Shown: positions 53,914 through 63,263 of the stretch, piece after piece
Position numbering within the stretch: position 1 is the first letter of the stretch
Layout of the letters: every line of letters begins with the position of its first letter
Source: Polaromonas hydrogenivorans
Lineage (GTDB): Bacteria; Pseudomonadota; Gammaproteobacteria; Burkholderiales; Burkholderiaceae_C
Direction of reading: 5' to 3'
Assembly (NCBI RefSeq): GCF_040105105.1
Contig: NZ_CP157676.1
Span: forward strand, 248,001 to 312,000
Length of the DNA: 64,000 bases
The notes under the pieces: generated by a model
What the model saw: only the letters and a program-made list of their open reading frames with translations
Told to the model about the DNA's origin: nothing
Database searches by the model: none
Position numbers and translations under genes: made by a program

Positions 53914-54846
53914 CTACAGCGCGGCAATCAATTCCGGCACGGCGGCGAACAGGTCGGCTTCCAGCCCGTAGTCGGCGACGCCAAAGATCGGCGCCTCACC
54001 GTCCTTGTTGATCGCCACGATGACTTTGCTGTCCTTCATGCCGGCCAGGTGCTGGATCGCGCCCGAGATGCCGATGGCCACGTACAGCTGGGGCGCGACG
54101 ATCTTGCCGGTCTGCCCGACCTGCCAGTCGTTCGGGGCGTAGCCGGCATCGACCGCCGCGCGGGAGGCGCCCAGGGCGGCGCCCAGCTTGTCGGCCAGGG
54201 GTTCCAGCACTTCATGGAACTTCTCGCTCGAGCCCAGCGCCCGGCCACCGGAGACGATGATCCTGGCCGCCGTCAGCTCGGGGCGGTCGCTTTTGGCGAT
54301 CTCGGAGCCCACGAAGCTGGACTTGCCGCTGTCGGCCACGCCGCTGACCACTTCAATGCTTGCCGCGCCGCCCGTGCTGGCCGCTGCATCAAAGCCGGTC
54401 GTGCGCACCGTGATGACCTTGACCGCGTCCAGGCTCTGCACGATGGCAATGGCGTTGCCCGCGTAGATCGGGCGCTCAAAAGTGTCAGCGGCATCGACCT
54501 TGGTGATGTCCGAGATCTGCGCCACGTCGAGCAGCGCGGCCACGCGCGGGGCGATGTTCTTGCCCGAGGCCGTGGCCGGAAACAGCAGGTGCGAGTAGAC
54601 GCTGGCAATGGCGATGACCTGACCAGCCATGTTCTCGGCCAGGCCGTGGGCGAAGTGCGCGCCATCGACATGGATCACCTTGGCGACGCCCGCGATCTGG
54701 CTGGCAGCCTGCGCGGCGGCCTGGGCGTTGTGGCCGGCCACCAGCACATGCACCTCGCCGCCGCACTGGCTGGCAGCGGTCACGGTGTTCAGGGTGGCGG
54801 GGCGGATGCTGGCGTGGTCGTGTTCTGCGATGACTAAAGAGGTCAT
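53914..54846 (-). CDS. etfA: Electron transfer flavoprotein, alpha subunit
   Basis: The 310-residue subunit has a C-terminal FAD domain with [43 protein letters not shown] and [16 protein letters not shown]. It forms a heterodimer with EtfB and passes electrons from acyl-CoA and other dehydrogenases to the ETF-quinone oxidoreductase. Sequence is orthodox. It is 31 bp downstream of etfB. Confidence 0.95.
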   Translation of the reverse strand: MTSLVIAEHDHASIRPATLNTVTAASQCGGEVHVLVAGHNAQAAAQAASQIAGVAKVIHVDGAHFAHGLAENMAGQVIAIASVYSHLLFPATASGKNIAPRVAALLDVAQISDITKVDAADTFERPIYAGNAIAIVQSLDAVKVITVRTTGFDAAASTGGAASIEVVSGVADSGKSSFVGSEIAKSDRPELTAARIIVSGGRALGSSEKFHEVLEPLADKLGAALGASRAAVDAGYAPNDWQVGQTGKIVAPQLYVAIGISGAIQHLAGMKDSKVIVAINKDGEAPIFGVADYGLEADLFAAVPELIAAL

Positions 54847-54877
54847 GGTGTGTGGGCTCCGTTGTTCTGCTTCTGAA

Positions 54878-55627
54878 TTAGATGACTTTGGCTTCGTTGC
54901 GCAGCTTGTCCACCAGCGCGGCCACATCAAGCACCTTGATGCCGGCGCTGCGCTTGGGCGGCTCGCTGACTTTGAGCGTCTTGATGCGCGGCTTGACATC
55001 GACGCCGAGCGTCTCGGGCTTGAGATTTTCCAGCGGCTTTTTCTTGGCCTTCATGATGTTGGGCAGCGTGACGTAGCGCGGCTCATTGAGGCGCAGGTCG
55101 GTCGTGATGATCGCCGGCAGCGTGAGCGAGAGCGTTTCCAGGCCTCCATCGACCTCGCGCGTGACCCGGGCCACGCCGCCTTCGACTTCGACCTTCGAGG
55201 CAAACGTGGCCTGCCCCCAGCCCAGCAGCGCGGCGAGCATCTGGCCGGTCTGGTTGCAGTCGTCGTCAATCGCCTGCTTGCCCAGGATGACGAGCTGCGG
55301 CTGTTCTTTATCGACCAGCGCCTTCAGGAGCTTGGCCACGGCCAGCGGCTGGAGCTCTTCGACGGTTTCGACCAGGATGGCGCGGTCCGCGCCGATGGCC
55401 ATGGCCCTGCGCAGGGTTTCCTGACACTGCAGCACGCCGCACGAGACGGCGATCACCTCGGTGGCCATGCCCTTTTCCTTCAGGCGCACCGCTTCCTCGA
55501 TGGCGATCTCGTCAAACGGATTCATGCTCATCTTGACATTGGCGATATCGACGCCGCTGCCATCGCTCTTGACGCGCACCTTGACGTTGTAGTCGACGAC
55601 GCGCTTGACGGGGACCAGGATTTTCAT
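54878..55627 (-). CDS. etfB: Electron transfer flavoprotein, beta subunit
   Basis: The 249-residue subunit begins [19 protein letters not shown] and has the group I features [18 protein letters not shown] and the recognition-loop region [20 protein letters not shown]. It binds AMP and pairs with EtfA. The ATG at 55627 starts the homology. It is 68 bp from the prpB gene on the same strand. Confidence 0.95.
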   Translation of the reverse strand: MKILVPVKRVVDYNVKVRVKSDGSGVDIANVKMSMNPFDEIAIEEAVRLKEKGMATEVIAVSCGVLQCQETLRRAMAIGADRAILVETVEELQPLAVAKLLKALVDKEQPQLVILGKQAIDDDCNQTGQMLAALLGWGQATFASKVEVEGGVARVTREVDGGLETLSLTLPAIITTDLRLNEPRYVTLPNIMKAKKKPLENLKPETLGVDVKPRIKTLKVSEPPKRSAGIKVLDVAALVDKLRNEAKVI

Positions 55628-55695
55628 AATTCTTTCTTGACTGGATAGAAGTTCAAAATTGATTGTGGGCATCACCTTGACCACAGCGAAACAAA

Positions 55696-56595
55696 TCAGG
55701 CCTTGTCGTTGGCAAAAATCCCGTCCAGCCGCTGCTCAAAGGCGTGATAGCCGATACGGTCGTAAAGCTCTTCACGGGTTTGCATCATATTGATGACGCT
55801 GCGCTGCGTACCCTCCGTCCGGATGGCCTGGTAGACAGTTTCGGCAGCCTTGTTCATGGCGCGAAAGGCCGACAGCGGATAAAGCACCATGCCCACGCCG
55901 CTCTGGCGCAACTCTTCCACTGTGAACAGAGGCGTACGTCCGAATTCGGTGATGTTTGCAAGGATCGGCACCTTCACCGCCTCAGCAAAGCGCTTGTAAG
56001 TGGCCAGATCTGTAACGGCTTCGGCAAAAATGCCGTCGGCTCCCGCCTCCACACAACGAATCGCGCGTTCGATCGCCGAATCGACGCCTTCTTGCACAAT
56101 GGCGTCGGTACGGGCAATCAGGAAAAATGTGGCATCCGTTCGCGCATCGGCCGCCGCTTTTACACGATCCGTCATCTCCTGCGAGGACACCAGCTCCTTG
56201 CCAGGCCGATGGCCGCAACGCTTTGCGCCAACTTGATCTTCGATGTGGCAAGCCGCTGCGCCTGCCTTGACAAGGCTCTTCACGGTACGAGCGATATTGA
56301 AAGCGCTGGGCCCGAAGCCGGTGTCGATGTCAACCAGCAGCGGAACATCGCAGACATCCGTGATGCGACGGACATCGATCAATACGTCTTCCAGTGTGAG
56401 GATGCCCAGGTCAGGCAGCCCCAGCGAGCCGGCAGACACGCCACCGCCCGACAGGTAGATCGCCTGGTAGCCGGCGCGATGCGCGAGAAGCGCATGATTG
56501 GCATTGATGGCCCCGACGATCTGTAACGGCGCTTCGGCCACCAAAGCATGGCGAAAGCGGGCACCTGCGGTGCATGGGATGGTGGATTGGCTCAA
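55696..56595 (-). CDS. prpB: 2-Methylisocitrate lyase
   Basis: The 299-residue isocitrate-lyase-family enzyme has the active-site block [19 protein letters not shown]. It also carries the segment [20 protein letters not shown], which is very like E. coli PrpB. It cleaves 2-methylisocitrate to pyruvate and succinate. No prpC or acnD is nearby, so it may serve another 2-hydroxy-dicarboxylate. I choose the TTG at 56595 ([11 protein letters not shown]), preceded by GGAGA; a GTG at 56619 would add eight residues. Confidence 0.9.
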   Translation of the reverse strand: MSQSTIPCTAGARFRHALVAEAPLQIVGAINANHALLAHRAGYQAIYLSGGGVSAGSLGLPDLGILTLEDVLIDVRRITDVCDVPLLVDIDTGFGPSAFNIARTVKSLVKAGAAACHIEDQVGAKRCGHRPGKELVSSQEMTDRVKAAADARTDATFFLIARTDAIVQEGVDSAIERAIRCVEAGADGIFAEAVTDLATYKRFAEAVKVPILANITEFGRTPLFTVEELRQSGVGMVLYPLSAFRAMNKAAETVYQAIRTEGTQRSVINMMQTREELYDRIGYHAFEQRLDGIFANDKA

Positions 56596-56825
56596 TTGAC
56601 AGTCTCCAAGGTGAATCACGTAAACGCCATGTCAATGCGGTGACGTGGCCAGGCCGGTAAAAGCGCATTCTGTAGGCGTCAAAGTCTAGGCGCTATGCGC
56701 GACTGGCGACAGTGGCTCAAAGCGAAAGAAGTATTAGGTGATATTGAATAGGCGCAACAGTCCGAATTCACTTTTCGCCGGTTTGCAGTTGGCGACTGCG
56801 CCACCCGCAGGCAGACTCTGTGGCT

Positions 56826-57608
56826 ATGAACATCTTGGTACTTCTCTGCGGTATCGCAGACCCTAAATTGCCGCTACCACGCGACATCAATGCCTTAGCC
56901 CTCGATTCGTTGCGTGCTGCGCATCCATTGTTAAGCCCATTCGATGAAGCCGCACTCGAACTCGCGCTGAAACTGCGCGACGCCGATCCCACGGTGCATA
57001 TCACTGCGGTAGTCCCGGTCTCTTCGACTACCGACCCCTTGCTTCGCACCGTGGCGAGCTTGCGTCTCGATCAGACATTCGGGCTGGACATCCAGCACAT
57101 TCCCAGCTGGAACAGCCTGGGCGTGGCACACGCGTGCGCAGCAGCCGTGTCAACGCTTGACCCGTTGCCCTCGCTCGTGCTGATCGGTCGCGAATTTGGC
57201 GACTGTGACGATGGGACAACGACTGCATGCATCGCTCAAGCCCTTGGCATGGCCTATTCCAAGCTGGTCTTTTCGATTGCAATCGAGAATGTGCATATTC
57301 ATGCGGTACGTCAGAACGGTGCCCGACAAGAACGCGTACGGTTACCGTTGCCCGCCGTGGCGAGCGTGACCAATGATGCACGCAGCAAGCTGCGCCATCC
57401 TTTGCTAAAAAATGTAATGGTTGCCAAAAAAATGACTTTCAAGATGATCGATTTGTCAGAACCCATTCCTGGAAACGTTCAACTCACCGCGCTGGCCGCA
57501 GCACCTGTGCGCACGCGAGCCACCACCTGCAGGATGCTGCCCGGTAACGCGCAGATGCAAGCGAATGTGCTGGCTGAGCTCTTGCTCGCGCACGGGAGCG
57601 CCCGATGA
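56826..57608 (+). CDS. ETF beta-like subunit, divergent
   Basis: The 260-residue protein begins MNILVLLCGIADPKLPLPRD and keeps the ETF beta fold, with PFDEAALELALKLRDADPTV in place of the orthodox [11 protein letters not shown]. It lacks close similarity to the etfB at 54878. It is coupled to the following alpha-like gene by a 4-bp overlap and reads away from prpB. It probably serves a dedicated dehydrogenase, possibly the flavoproteins at 59-64 kb. The ATG at 56826 is chosen over a GTG at 56820. Confidence 0.85.
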   Translation: MNILVLLCGIADPKLPLPRDINALALDSLRAAHPLLSPFDEAALELALKLRDADPTVHITAVVPVSSTTDPLLRTVASLRLDQTFGLDIQHIPSWNSLGVAHACAAAVSTLDPLPSLVLIGREFGDCDDGTTTACIAQALGMAYSKLVFSIAIENVHIHAVRQNGARQERVRLPLPAVASVTNDARSKLRHPLLKNVMVAKKMTFKMIDLSEPIPGNVQLTALAAAPVRTRATTCRMLPGNAQMQANVLAELLLAHGSAR

Positions 57609-58612
57609 GTATGTCATCCATGCGCCGCATCGTCGTTGTCCTGTTGCCGACGCAAGATGCCGCGGAACAACACTCGCTGCTTAACGCTGCCGCTGCGATG
57701 TCCAGCGACCACCACTGTCCGCTGGACATCGTCGCCCTGCGCGGCGGCACACAGGTCGACGTGACACCAGCGCCGGATCTGCCTGCGCATGCCACATGGT
57801 GGGACGTGGTACATGACGGTTTGGTTCAACTATCTACCGACTCCCTGGCCGAATTGGCCGCTCAAGCACTTGCAGCGGCGCAACTCGCACCAACGATGCC
57901 CCGCCTTGTACTGCTTCCCCCCGGACCGGACGGTATTGAGGTTGCGGCACTTCTCGCCTGGCGCATGGACGGCGCCGCGCTTGGCCAATGCATGAAGTTG
58001 GAGATAGACGGCGCCGCGGTCATCGGGCATCGCGCAGGTCATGGCGGCCGTATCATGCTGACCCTGCGCACCCAGCAGGCTCAATGCTTCGCGACCCTGC
58101 GGGCAGAAACCCGTCCGGAGCGAAGTGCCCTGTGCATCGCGCCTGACCGGCATGCGCTGGCGCTATCGGGAACACTGCCGGAGGCCTGCGATGTGACGTC
58201 GATTGAACAAACCGATGCGCTGCCGTCCCTCGAAGGCGCCAAACTCATTGTCAGCGGTGGTAGAGGCATGCAAGGCGATGAAGGTTTCGGTTTGCTGCGC
58301 GACATCGCGCAGCGCCTGAATGGCGCGCTCGGCGGCAGCCTGCCGACGGTGGATGCGGGCTGGATTCCGGTTGCGCGGCAGATCGGCCAGTCTGGCAAGT
58401 TTGTGTCCCCCCGCATCTACCTTGCGGTCGGCATCTCGGGGACTCTGCAGCACTTGGCAGGCATTTCGAGCGAGACGACCATCATCGCGGTCAACAAGGA
58501 TCCTGACGCACCAATCTTCAGTGTCGCCGAAGCAGGTGCAGTTGGCGACTGGCGTGAGATCCTGCCAGCCCTGCTTGATCGCTTAGAATCCACTGCCGCA
58601 GAGCCAGCCTGA
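57605..58612 (+). CDS. ETF alpha-like subunit, divergent
   Basis: The 335-residue protein has an N-terminal region unlike orthodox EtfA, and a clear C-terminal FAD domain with LIVSGGRGMQGDEGFGLL, ARQIGQSGKFVSPRIYLAVG and VNKDPDAPIFSVAEAGAVGD. It overlaps the beta-like gene by 4 bp and is followed by a LysR gene 54 bp away. The pair is likely an electron carrier of a specific catabolic route. Confidence 0.88.
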   Translation: MSMSSMRRIVVVLLPTQDAAEQHSLLNAAAAMSSDHHCPLDIVALRGGTQVDVTPAPDLPAHATWWDVVHDGLVQLSTDSLAELAAQALAAAQLAPTMPRLVLLPPGPDGIEVAALLAWRMDGAALGQCMKLEIDGAAVIGHRAGHGGRIMLTLRTQQAQCFATLRAETRPERSALCIAPDRHALALSGTLPEACDVTSIEQTDALPSLEGAKLIVSGGRGMQGDEGFGLLRDIAQRLNGALGGSLPTVDAGWIPVARQIGQSGKFVSPRIYLAVGISGTLQHLAGISSETTIIAVNKDPDAPIFSVAEAGAVGDWREILPALLDRLESTAAEPA

Positions 58613-58666
58613 CCTCGACTATCCTATCTGTTGAGCATGCAGCTCGCGTGCTACAGGGAACGCATT

Positions 58667-59608
58667 ATGGATCGGTTGTGGGCAATGGAGGTTTTTGTGC
58701 GTGTCGCAGAATGCGGCAGCTTTTCGCGCGCCGCCGAGGCGCTTGACCTCGCAAACGCCACGGTGACGACCTGCATTCGCAATCTTGAGCGTCACCTTGA
58801 GGCGACACTTATCCACCGCGATACACGGCGCCTTCATCTTACCGAAGAAGGCGAGCTTTTCCTCAGCCGCGCAAAGGAAGTGCTGCGTGTCGTCGAAGAA
58901 GCGGAATCCGAGGTGCAAACTTGCCAGGGCCAACTGCGTGGTCCGCTGACCATCGAGATTCCGATCTCCATCGGCCACGCCTTGGTATGCCCTGCCCTGT
59001 CGGATTTCGCTGCACGCTATCCCCAAATCACCACTGCGGTCACGCTGACCAATCAACCGCACCACCTGATCGAGCGAGCCATCGACATTGCCATCCGCAT
59101 GGACCGGGTAGAAGATGCTGATCTGGTCGCGCGGCCTATCTACGAGACATCGTACAAGGTGTGCTGCACAGCAGCGGTCGCGGCCACACTTCCCATTCAT
59201 CCGAAGGATCTTGACCCGAAGCGCTGTCTGGGCGTACTGTCTGAGGAGCGACGCAGTTCGGGTTCATGGAAACTCACACGCGGCGATGAGCACATCACAG
59301 TAAATCCACAAGGACCGTTGCACTTGAACAGCAGCGACGCGCTTGTACTCGCAGCCTGCCAAGGTGGCGGAGTGGTACATCTGCTGGATATCTTTGTGAA
59401 CCGCGCGCTCGCATCAGGTGAGTTGGTGCAGATTTATCCAGAGTGGACGATGGCCGCAAAAACATTTTATGCGGTCACTACCAAGTCGCGCGCCACATCG
59501 GCAAAGGTACGCGCATTCACCGACTTCCTGACGGAGGTGTTCGACTTGCAAGGCAGGCCGCCGCTTACCGATCGCGCCATCGAGGTACGCGCAATCGGCA
59601 AGCGCTGA
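58667..59608 (+). CDS. LysR-family regulator
   Basis: The 313-residue protein begins MDRLWAMEVFVRVAECGSFS with a helix-turn-helix region AAEALDLANATVTTCIRNLE and an effector domain. It ends 4 bp before the stop of the convergent flavoprotein gene (59613), so the two read toward each other. It follows the divergent ETF pair on the same strand, so it may regulate that pair or the operon on its right. Confidence 0.88.
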   Translation: MDRLWAMEVFVRVAECGSFSRAAEALDLANATVTTCIRNLERHLEATLIHRDTRRLHLTEEGELFLSRAKEVLRVVEEAESEVQTCQGQLRGPLTIEIPISIGHALVCPALSDFAARYPQITTAVTLTNQPHHLIERAIDIAIRMDRVEDADLVARPIYETSYKVCCTAAVAATLPIHPKDLDPKRCLGVLSEERRSSGSWKLTRGDEHITVNPQGPLHLNSSDALVLAACQGGGVVHLLDIFVNRALASGELVQIYPEWTMAAKTFYAVTTKSRATSAKVRAFTDFLTEVFDLQGRPPLTDRAIEVRAIGKR

Positions 59609-59612
59609 GTGA

Positions 59613-61019
59613 TCAGGCCAGGCCAGCGACCTCTGCCTCTGCGGTTCGCGCGGTAATCATGGTCCTGGCTGCCACGCGGCCGAACACCACGGCCTTACCA
59701 AGCGCCGATCCGGTCATGTAGGCGCCCCCGTGGAATCCGCCCATCACTTCGCCAGCCGCGTACAGCCCTGGGATAGGCGCGTCGAAAACGTCGATCACGC
59801 GCATGGATGCGTCCACGCGCAGACCACAGTAGGTACCGAACACAGCAGCGGTCGAGGGATAGGCATAGAACGGCCCAGTCTCGATACGGCAGAGGCGTCC
59901 ATGATGATGAACCAGCGCCTTGCGTCCGAAAGCGGGATCTTCGCCGTTGTCCACACCCAGGTTGTACGCGTCGAGCGTCTGGCGCAGCGCGTCATGGGGC
60001 ACTTCTATCATGCGCGCCAGTGCCTCTAGCGTGTCGGCCTTGATCAGCAAACCTTCTTCCAGGCGGCGGCCAAAATCGAGGATTCGAACGCGATCGTCGC
60101 CACTCTCGAAGATCGGCTGATCGAAGATCTGAAAGGATGTGTGGTAAGGCTGACTCATGACGGCATCGCCCAGCAGCTTGTACGAGATTGATTCATCGAC
60201 AAATCGCTGACCATCCTGGTTAACGGCAATAGCCCCCTTGTACACCGCCAGGCAACTGTGGTGGTTCTGCATGTCCACCGGATGCTTGCCGTAGGTCCCC
60301 TTGATGTAGGCCATGTCCCGCAGGTCGGCGCCGAGCTTCCAGGCCATTCGCAAGCCATCGCCCACATTACCGTCTCCGCCGACGAAAACGGCGTTGACAT
60401 AGTGCGGCGCAAAGCGATGCACCATCTCTGAATTCTGCCCAAAGCCGCCGCAGGCGAGCAGCACGCCGTCGCGCGCGAGCAGAATGAATTCGCCTTCCGG
60501 TTCTTCAGCGATGACGCCTTTGACCGGCGATGTCTCGCTGTCACGCAACAACCGCAATGCCTTTGTCGAGGTCATCACGGTAACACGGCCGTTGGCACGG
60601 CACTTTGAAACGAGCTGGCGCACGGTGTCGGCAGGATCGACCGTGTGCACGCGTGGCACCGACTGGCCCGACGATGCCTCGATGACCGGACTGAACTCGA
60701 CGCCGTGTCCCCGCAGCCAGTAATAGGTGTCGAGCTGGTTGTCAACGTAGGCCTGAACCACTTCAGCGTCGTTCTCATGGTTGCCGACCTCGAGCAGATC
60801 GCGCTGGAGCAGTTCGGCGGAATCGACAACACCGTTGGCCGCCTGCAGGTCGGTCCCGGCAAATGCCAGGCACCCGCCACTCATGGCAGAAGAGCCGCCC
60901 GTCGCCTCCAGTTTTTCAAGCAGCAGCACGTCGACGCCACGTTCGGCAGCCTCAAGTGCTGCGGCAAAGCCTGCAAGCCCGCCGCCAATGACGAGCAATT
61001 GGGTATGTATGGTCTTCAT
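59613..61019 (-). CDS. FAD-dependent oxidoreductase, fumarate-reductase-like
   Basis: The 468-residue flavoprotein starts MKTIHTQLLVIGGGLAGFAA and has AMSGGCLAFAGTDLQ, GGFGQNSEMVHRF and a C-terminal PGLYAAGEVMGGFHGGAYMT. It belongs to the FAD_binding_2 group of fumarate reductase / 3-ketosteroid dehydrogenase type enzymes, which reduce or desaturate carbon-carbon bonds. No haem domain or signal peptide is seen. A paralogue lies at 63260-64000. Confidence 0.85.
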   Translation of the reverse strand: MKTIHTQLLVIGGGLAGFAAALEAAERGVDVLLLEKLEATGGSSAMSGGCLAFAGTDLQAANGVVDSAELLQRDLLEVGNHENDAEVVQAYVDNQLDTYYWLRGHGVEFSPVIEASSGQSVPRVHTVDPADTVRQLVSKCRANGRVTVMTSTKALRLLRDSETSPVKGVIAEEPEGEFILLARDGVLLACGGFGQNSEMVHRFAPHYVNAVFVGGDGNVGDGLRMAWKLGADLRDMAYIKGTYGKHPVDMQNHHSCLAVYKGAIAVNQDGQRFVDESISYKLLGDAVMSQPYHTSFQIFDQPIFESGDDRVRILDFGRRLEEGLLIKADTLEALARMIEVPHDALRQTLDAYNLGVDNGEDPAFGRKALVHHHGRLCRIETGPFYAYPSTAAVFGTYCGLRVDASMRVIDVFDAPIPGLYAAGEVMGGFHGGAYMTGSALGKAVVFGRVAARTMITARTAEAEVAGLA

Positions 61020-61024
61020 GGCAA

Positions 61025-61843
61025 TCACCTTGATGGGGTTGATTCGAGGGGCCGGCCATAGAAACCGAGCACTTCGCGCACACGCTCGCGCTCCGGCGGT
61101 TCGTTGTAGTAGCCGCGTTGGCAACGCACCACACCGCTCTGGCGCGACAGGTCGACCAGCATTTCAGCATGCTTGATCCAGCACGACAAGGAGTCGAGCA
61201 CAGGCACACCGTCAACGCTGGACACGCCATGGGTCGCAAGCAGTACGCACAGCGGCGCTTCGCCTGGAATGATGACCTCGGCCCCTGCGTCAATCTGCGA
61301 GCGCGCCGCTACATGGAAGCGCTCGATCAGCGAACTGGGGTCCGAGAACCCCTGCAGCACGTCGGCGAACCTGAAACCCACATCCGAGACGCCGACCATA
61401 CGCTCACGCAGGCCGTAACGGCGCGCATTGTCGGCGATCAGATCGGTCAGCTCATTGATGAACACCAGCACGCCAAAACGCGCACCGAGCAAGCACGATG
61501 AAAGCATGGCCGATTCACCATAGCCCACCACGGGAATATTCAGCAGTGAGCGGATCTCACGCAGCGCCGGATCAGGCAGTGTGCTGATGGCAAAAGCATC
61601 AAAACCCTCATGCTCCGCGCGCAGTGCTGCCTCAATGAACTGGGTGGCGTGCAGGTGTTGGAGTGCCGCATGGCGGATATCGTTGCCCGGATAGTTGGTC
61701 CGATAGGTTCCTTTGCGCATGCCGTGCATCACGATCTCGGTGTCCGGGCGGCTGACCCGCTGGAAATGTGCTTGCAGGGCTGCATCGTAAGCCCCCAGAT
61801 CGGAGAGCACCGTAAAGCTCTGATGCCAGATTTTCAAGGCCAT
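61025..61843 (-). CDS. Asp/Glu/hydantoin racemase-fold protein, Cys residues replaced
   Basis: The 272-residue protein begins MALKIWHQSFTVLSDLGAYD and has the family frame DAFAISTLPDPALREI and AEVIIPGEAPLCVLLATHGV. In hydantoin racemase the positions after ISx and PGx hold the two catalytic Cys; here they are Thr and Glu. It is therefore unlikely to be an active racemase and may be an isomerase, decarboxylase or binding protein. It is 16 bp from the isochorismatase-like gene. Confidence 0.7.
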   Translation of the reverse strand: MALKIWHQSFTVLSDLGAYDAALQAHFQRVSRPDTEIVMHGMRKGTYRTNYPGNDIRHAALQHLHATQFIEAALRAEHEGFDAFAISTLPDPALREIRSLLNIPVVGYGESAMLSSCLLGARFGVLVFINELTDLIADNARRYGLRERMVGVSDVGFRFADVLQGFSDPSSLIERFHVAARSQIDAGAEVIIPGEAPLCVLLATHGVSSVDGVPVLDSLSCWIKHAEMLVDLSRQSGVVRCQRGYYNEPPERERVREVLGFYGRPLESTPSR

Positions 61844-61859
61844 GAGGATCTCGCTTTCT

Positions 61860-62441
61860 TTAGGCTGAGAAGTCCACGGTGTCGGCGCTCACGACCCGGC
61901 AGAAGCGCGCAATGCTCTGCATTGAATTGCGGTGCTCTTCCTCGTTGTGCGCGCAGCACGCATCCTCGATCACCACGACATCAAAGTCGCGGTCGTGCGC
62001 ATCGCGCACCGTTGCCTGCACCACCGCCTGCGTTGAAACGCCCGAGCAATAGATGCGCTGGATGCCCTGCGCACTCAACTGCGCCATCAGGGTGGTCGAG
62101 TAAAACGGACTGACCCGGTGCTTGACCACCTGCACATCGCCCGAACGTTGCTCCAGAGCCGGATGGATCTCGGTGCCAAAGGAGCCCAGCTTGAACAGGC
62201 CCATCTTGGGTGCGCCGCCGAAAACCGGCGAGTTCTTTGGGCACTCGTGGTAGTCGCTTGAAAAACCCACACGCACAAAGCCCACGGCCACGCCCGCCTC
62301 ACGTGCTTTTGCCAACACCGCGACGGAGTTCTCAATCACGCGACGGCCGCGCACTTGTTCGCCCAGCGGTGATTTTCCGTTCGGGCCATCCACATGAACG
62401 AGATCGTTTTGCATGTCGAGGACGAGATAGATAGATTTCAT
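61860..62441 (-). CDS. Isochorismatase-fold protein without nucleophilic Cys
   Basis: The 193-residue protein begins MKSIYLVLDMQNDLVHVDGP. Asp9 and Lys107 (VVKHRV) of the usual triad are present, but the Cys site in the motif GVxTNxCV reads GVSTQAVV, so the nucleophile is Val140. True isochorismatases (EntB, PhzD) also lack Cys, so a hydro-lyase-type reaction is possible; amidase activity is unlikely. It is part of the right-hand operon. Confidence 0.75.
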   Translation of the reverse strand: MKSIYLVLDMQNDLVHVDGPNGKSPLGEQVRGRRVIENSVAVLAKAREAGVAVGFVRVGFSSDYHECPKNSPVFGGAPKMGLFKLGSFGTEIHPALEQRSGDVQVVKHRVSPFYSTTLMAQLSAQGIQRIYCSGVSTQAVVQATVRDAHDRDFDVVVIEDACCAHNEEEHRNSMQSIARFCRVVSADTVDFSA

Positions 62442-62495
62442 GATTTATTAAATAGGTTTGATGAAAGAAAAAAGGCGAAGGATCGTGGAGGCGTG

Positions 62496-63263
62496 TCAGT
62501 CACACCACATGCCACCATTCACGTCGAGAACTTCGCCAGTGATGAAGCCAGCCTCACGGCCAGCGAGAAAAAGAATGGCCGCTGCCACGTCGGCTGCCGT
62601 GCCCATGCGACCTACGGGAATCAACGCCTGCAGCTGCGGCGGAAAAGAAGTGGTCATCGCGGTGGCAATCGGTCCGGGCGCAACCGCGTTAACCGTGATG
62701 CCGTCAACCGCCAGCTCCTTGGCGAAAAAGCCTGTCAGCATATGCACGCCGGCCTTCGAAACGCCATACGCTACATTGCCCGCCCGCTGCTGTTCGGCGG
62801 CGTCGATCCAGGCCCGGGCATTGCCACTGTTCTTTCCGACCACGGAGCCGATGTTCACGATACGCCCAAAACCCAGGCGCTTCATGCCGGGAACAACTGC
62901 CTGGCAGGCCAGAAAGGTCCCCTTCAGGTTGATGTCGATCACGCGGTCCCACTCGGCTTCATCCAGGGTCTGGGCAGCACCAAAGGACACCACGCCGGCC
63001 ACATTCACCAGCAAGTCGACCGGTCCCAGCGTGGACTCGATACGCGACACCAGGGACACGATCTCTGCGCGCTTCGTCACATCAAGCCGCACGGCAGGCG
63101 TTGCGCCCTGCAGATCAACAGTGTCAATAGCCGCTCCGGCCGCTCCGTCGGCAGCCACCACGCGGGCTCCGCGCTCGCGCAAGGCTGCGCATACAGCGGC
63201 GCCGATGGCCCCCATGCCGCCGGTCACCAGGGCCACACGCCCCTCGAATGAAGCGGCTGTCAT
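62496..63263 (-). CDS. Short-chain dehydrogenase/reductase
   Basis: The 255-residue classical SDR has TGGMGAIGAAVCAAL (cofactor binding), LLVNVAGVVSFGAAQ, NIGSVVGKNSG and YGVSKAGVHML with the Tyr-x3-Lys pair. The C-terminal FITGEVLDVNGGMWCD is typical. Substrate is unknown; it is coupled to the downstream flavoprotein gene by a 4-bp overlap. Confidence 0.9.
   Translation of the reverse strand: MTAASFEGRVALVTGGMGAIGAAVCAALRERGARVVAADGAAGAAIDTVDLQGATPAVRLDVTKRAEIVSLVSRIESTLGPVDLLVNVAGVVSFGAAQTLDEAEWDRVIDINLKGTFLACQAVVPGMKRLGFGRIVNIGSVVGKNSGNARAWIDAAEQQRAGNVAYGVSKAGVHMLTGFFAKELAVDGITVNAVAPGPIATAMTTSFPPQLQALIPVGRMGTAADVAAAILFLAGREAGFITGEVLDVNGGMWCD

Noticed and set aside
61025..62441. Maleamate amidase plus maleate isomerase (nicotinate pathway)
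   Set aside because: The fold pair would fit, but the catalytic Cys positions are Val in one and Thr/Glu in the other, so the assignment is not supported.
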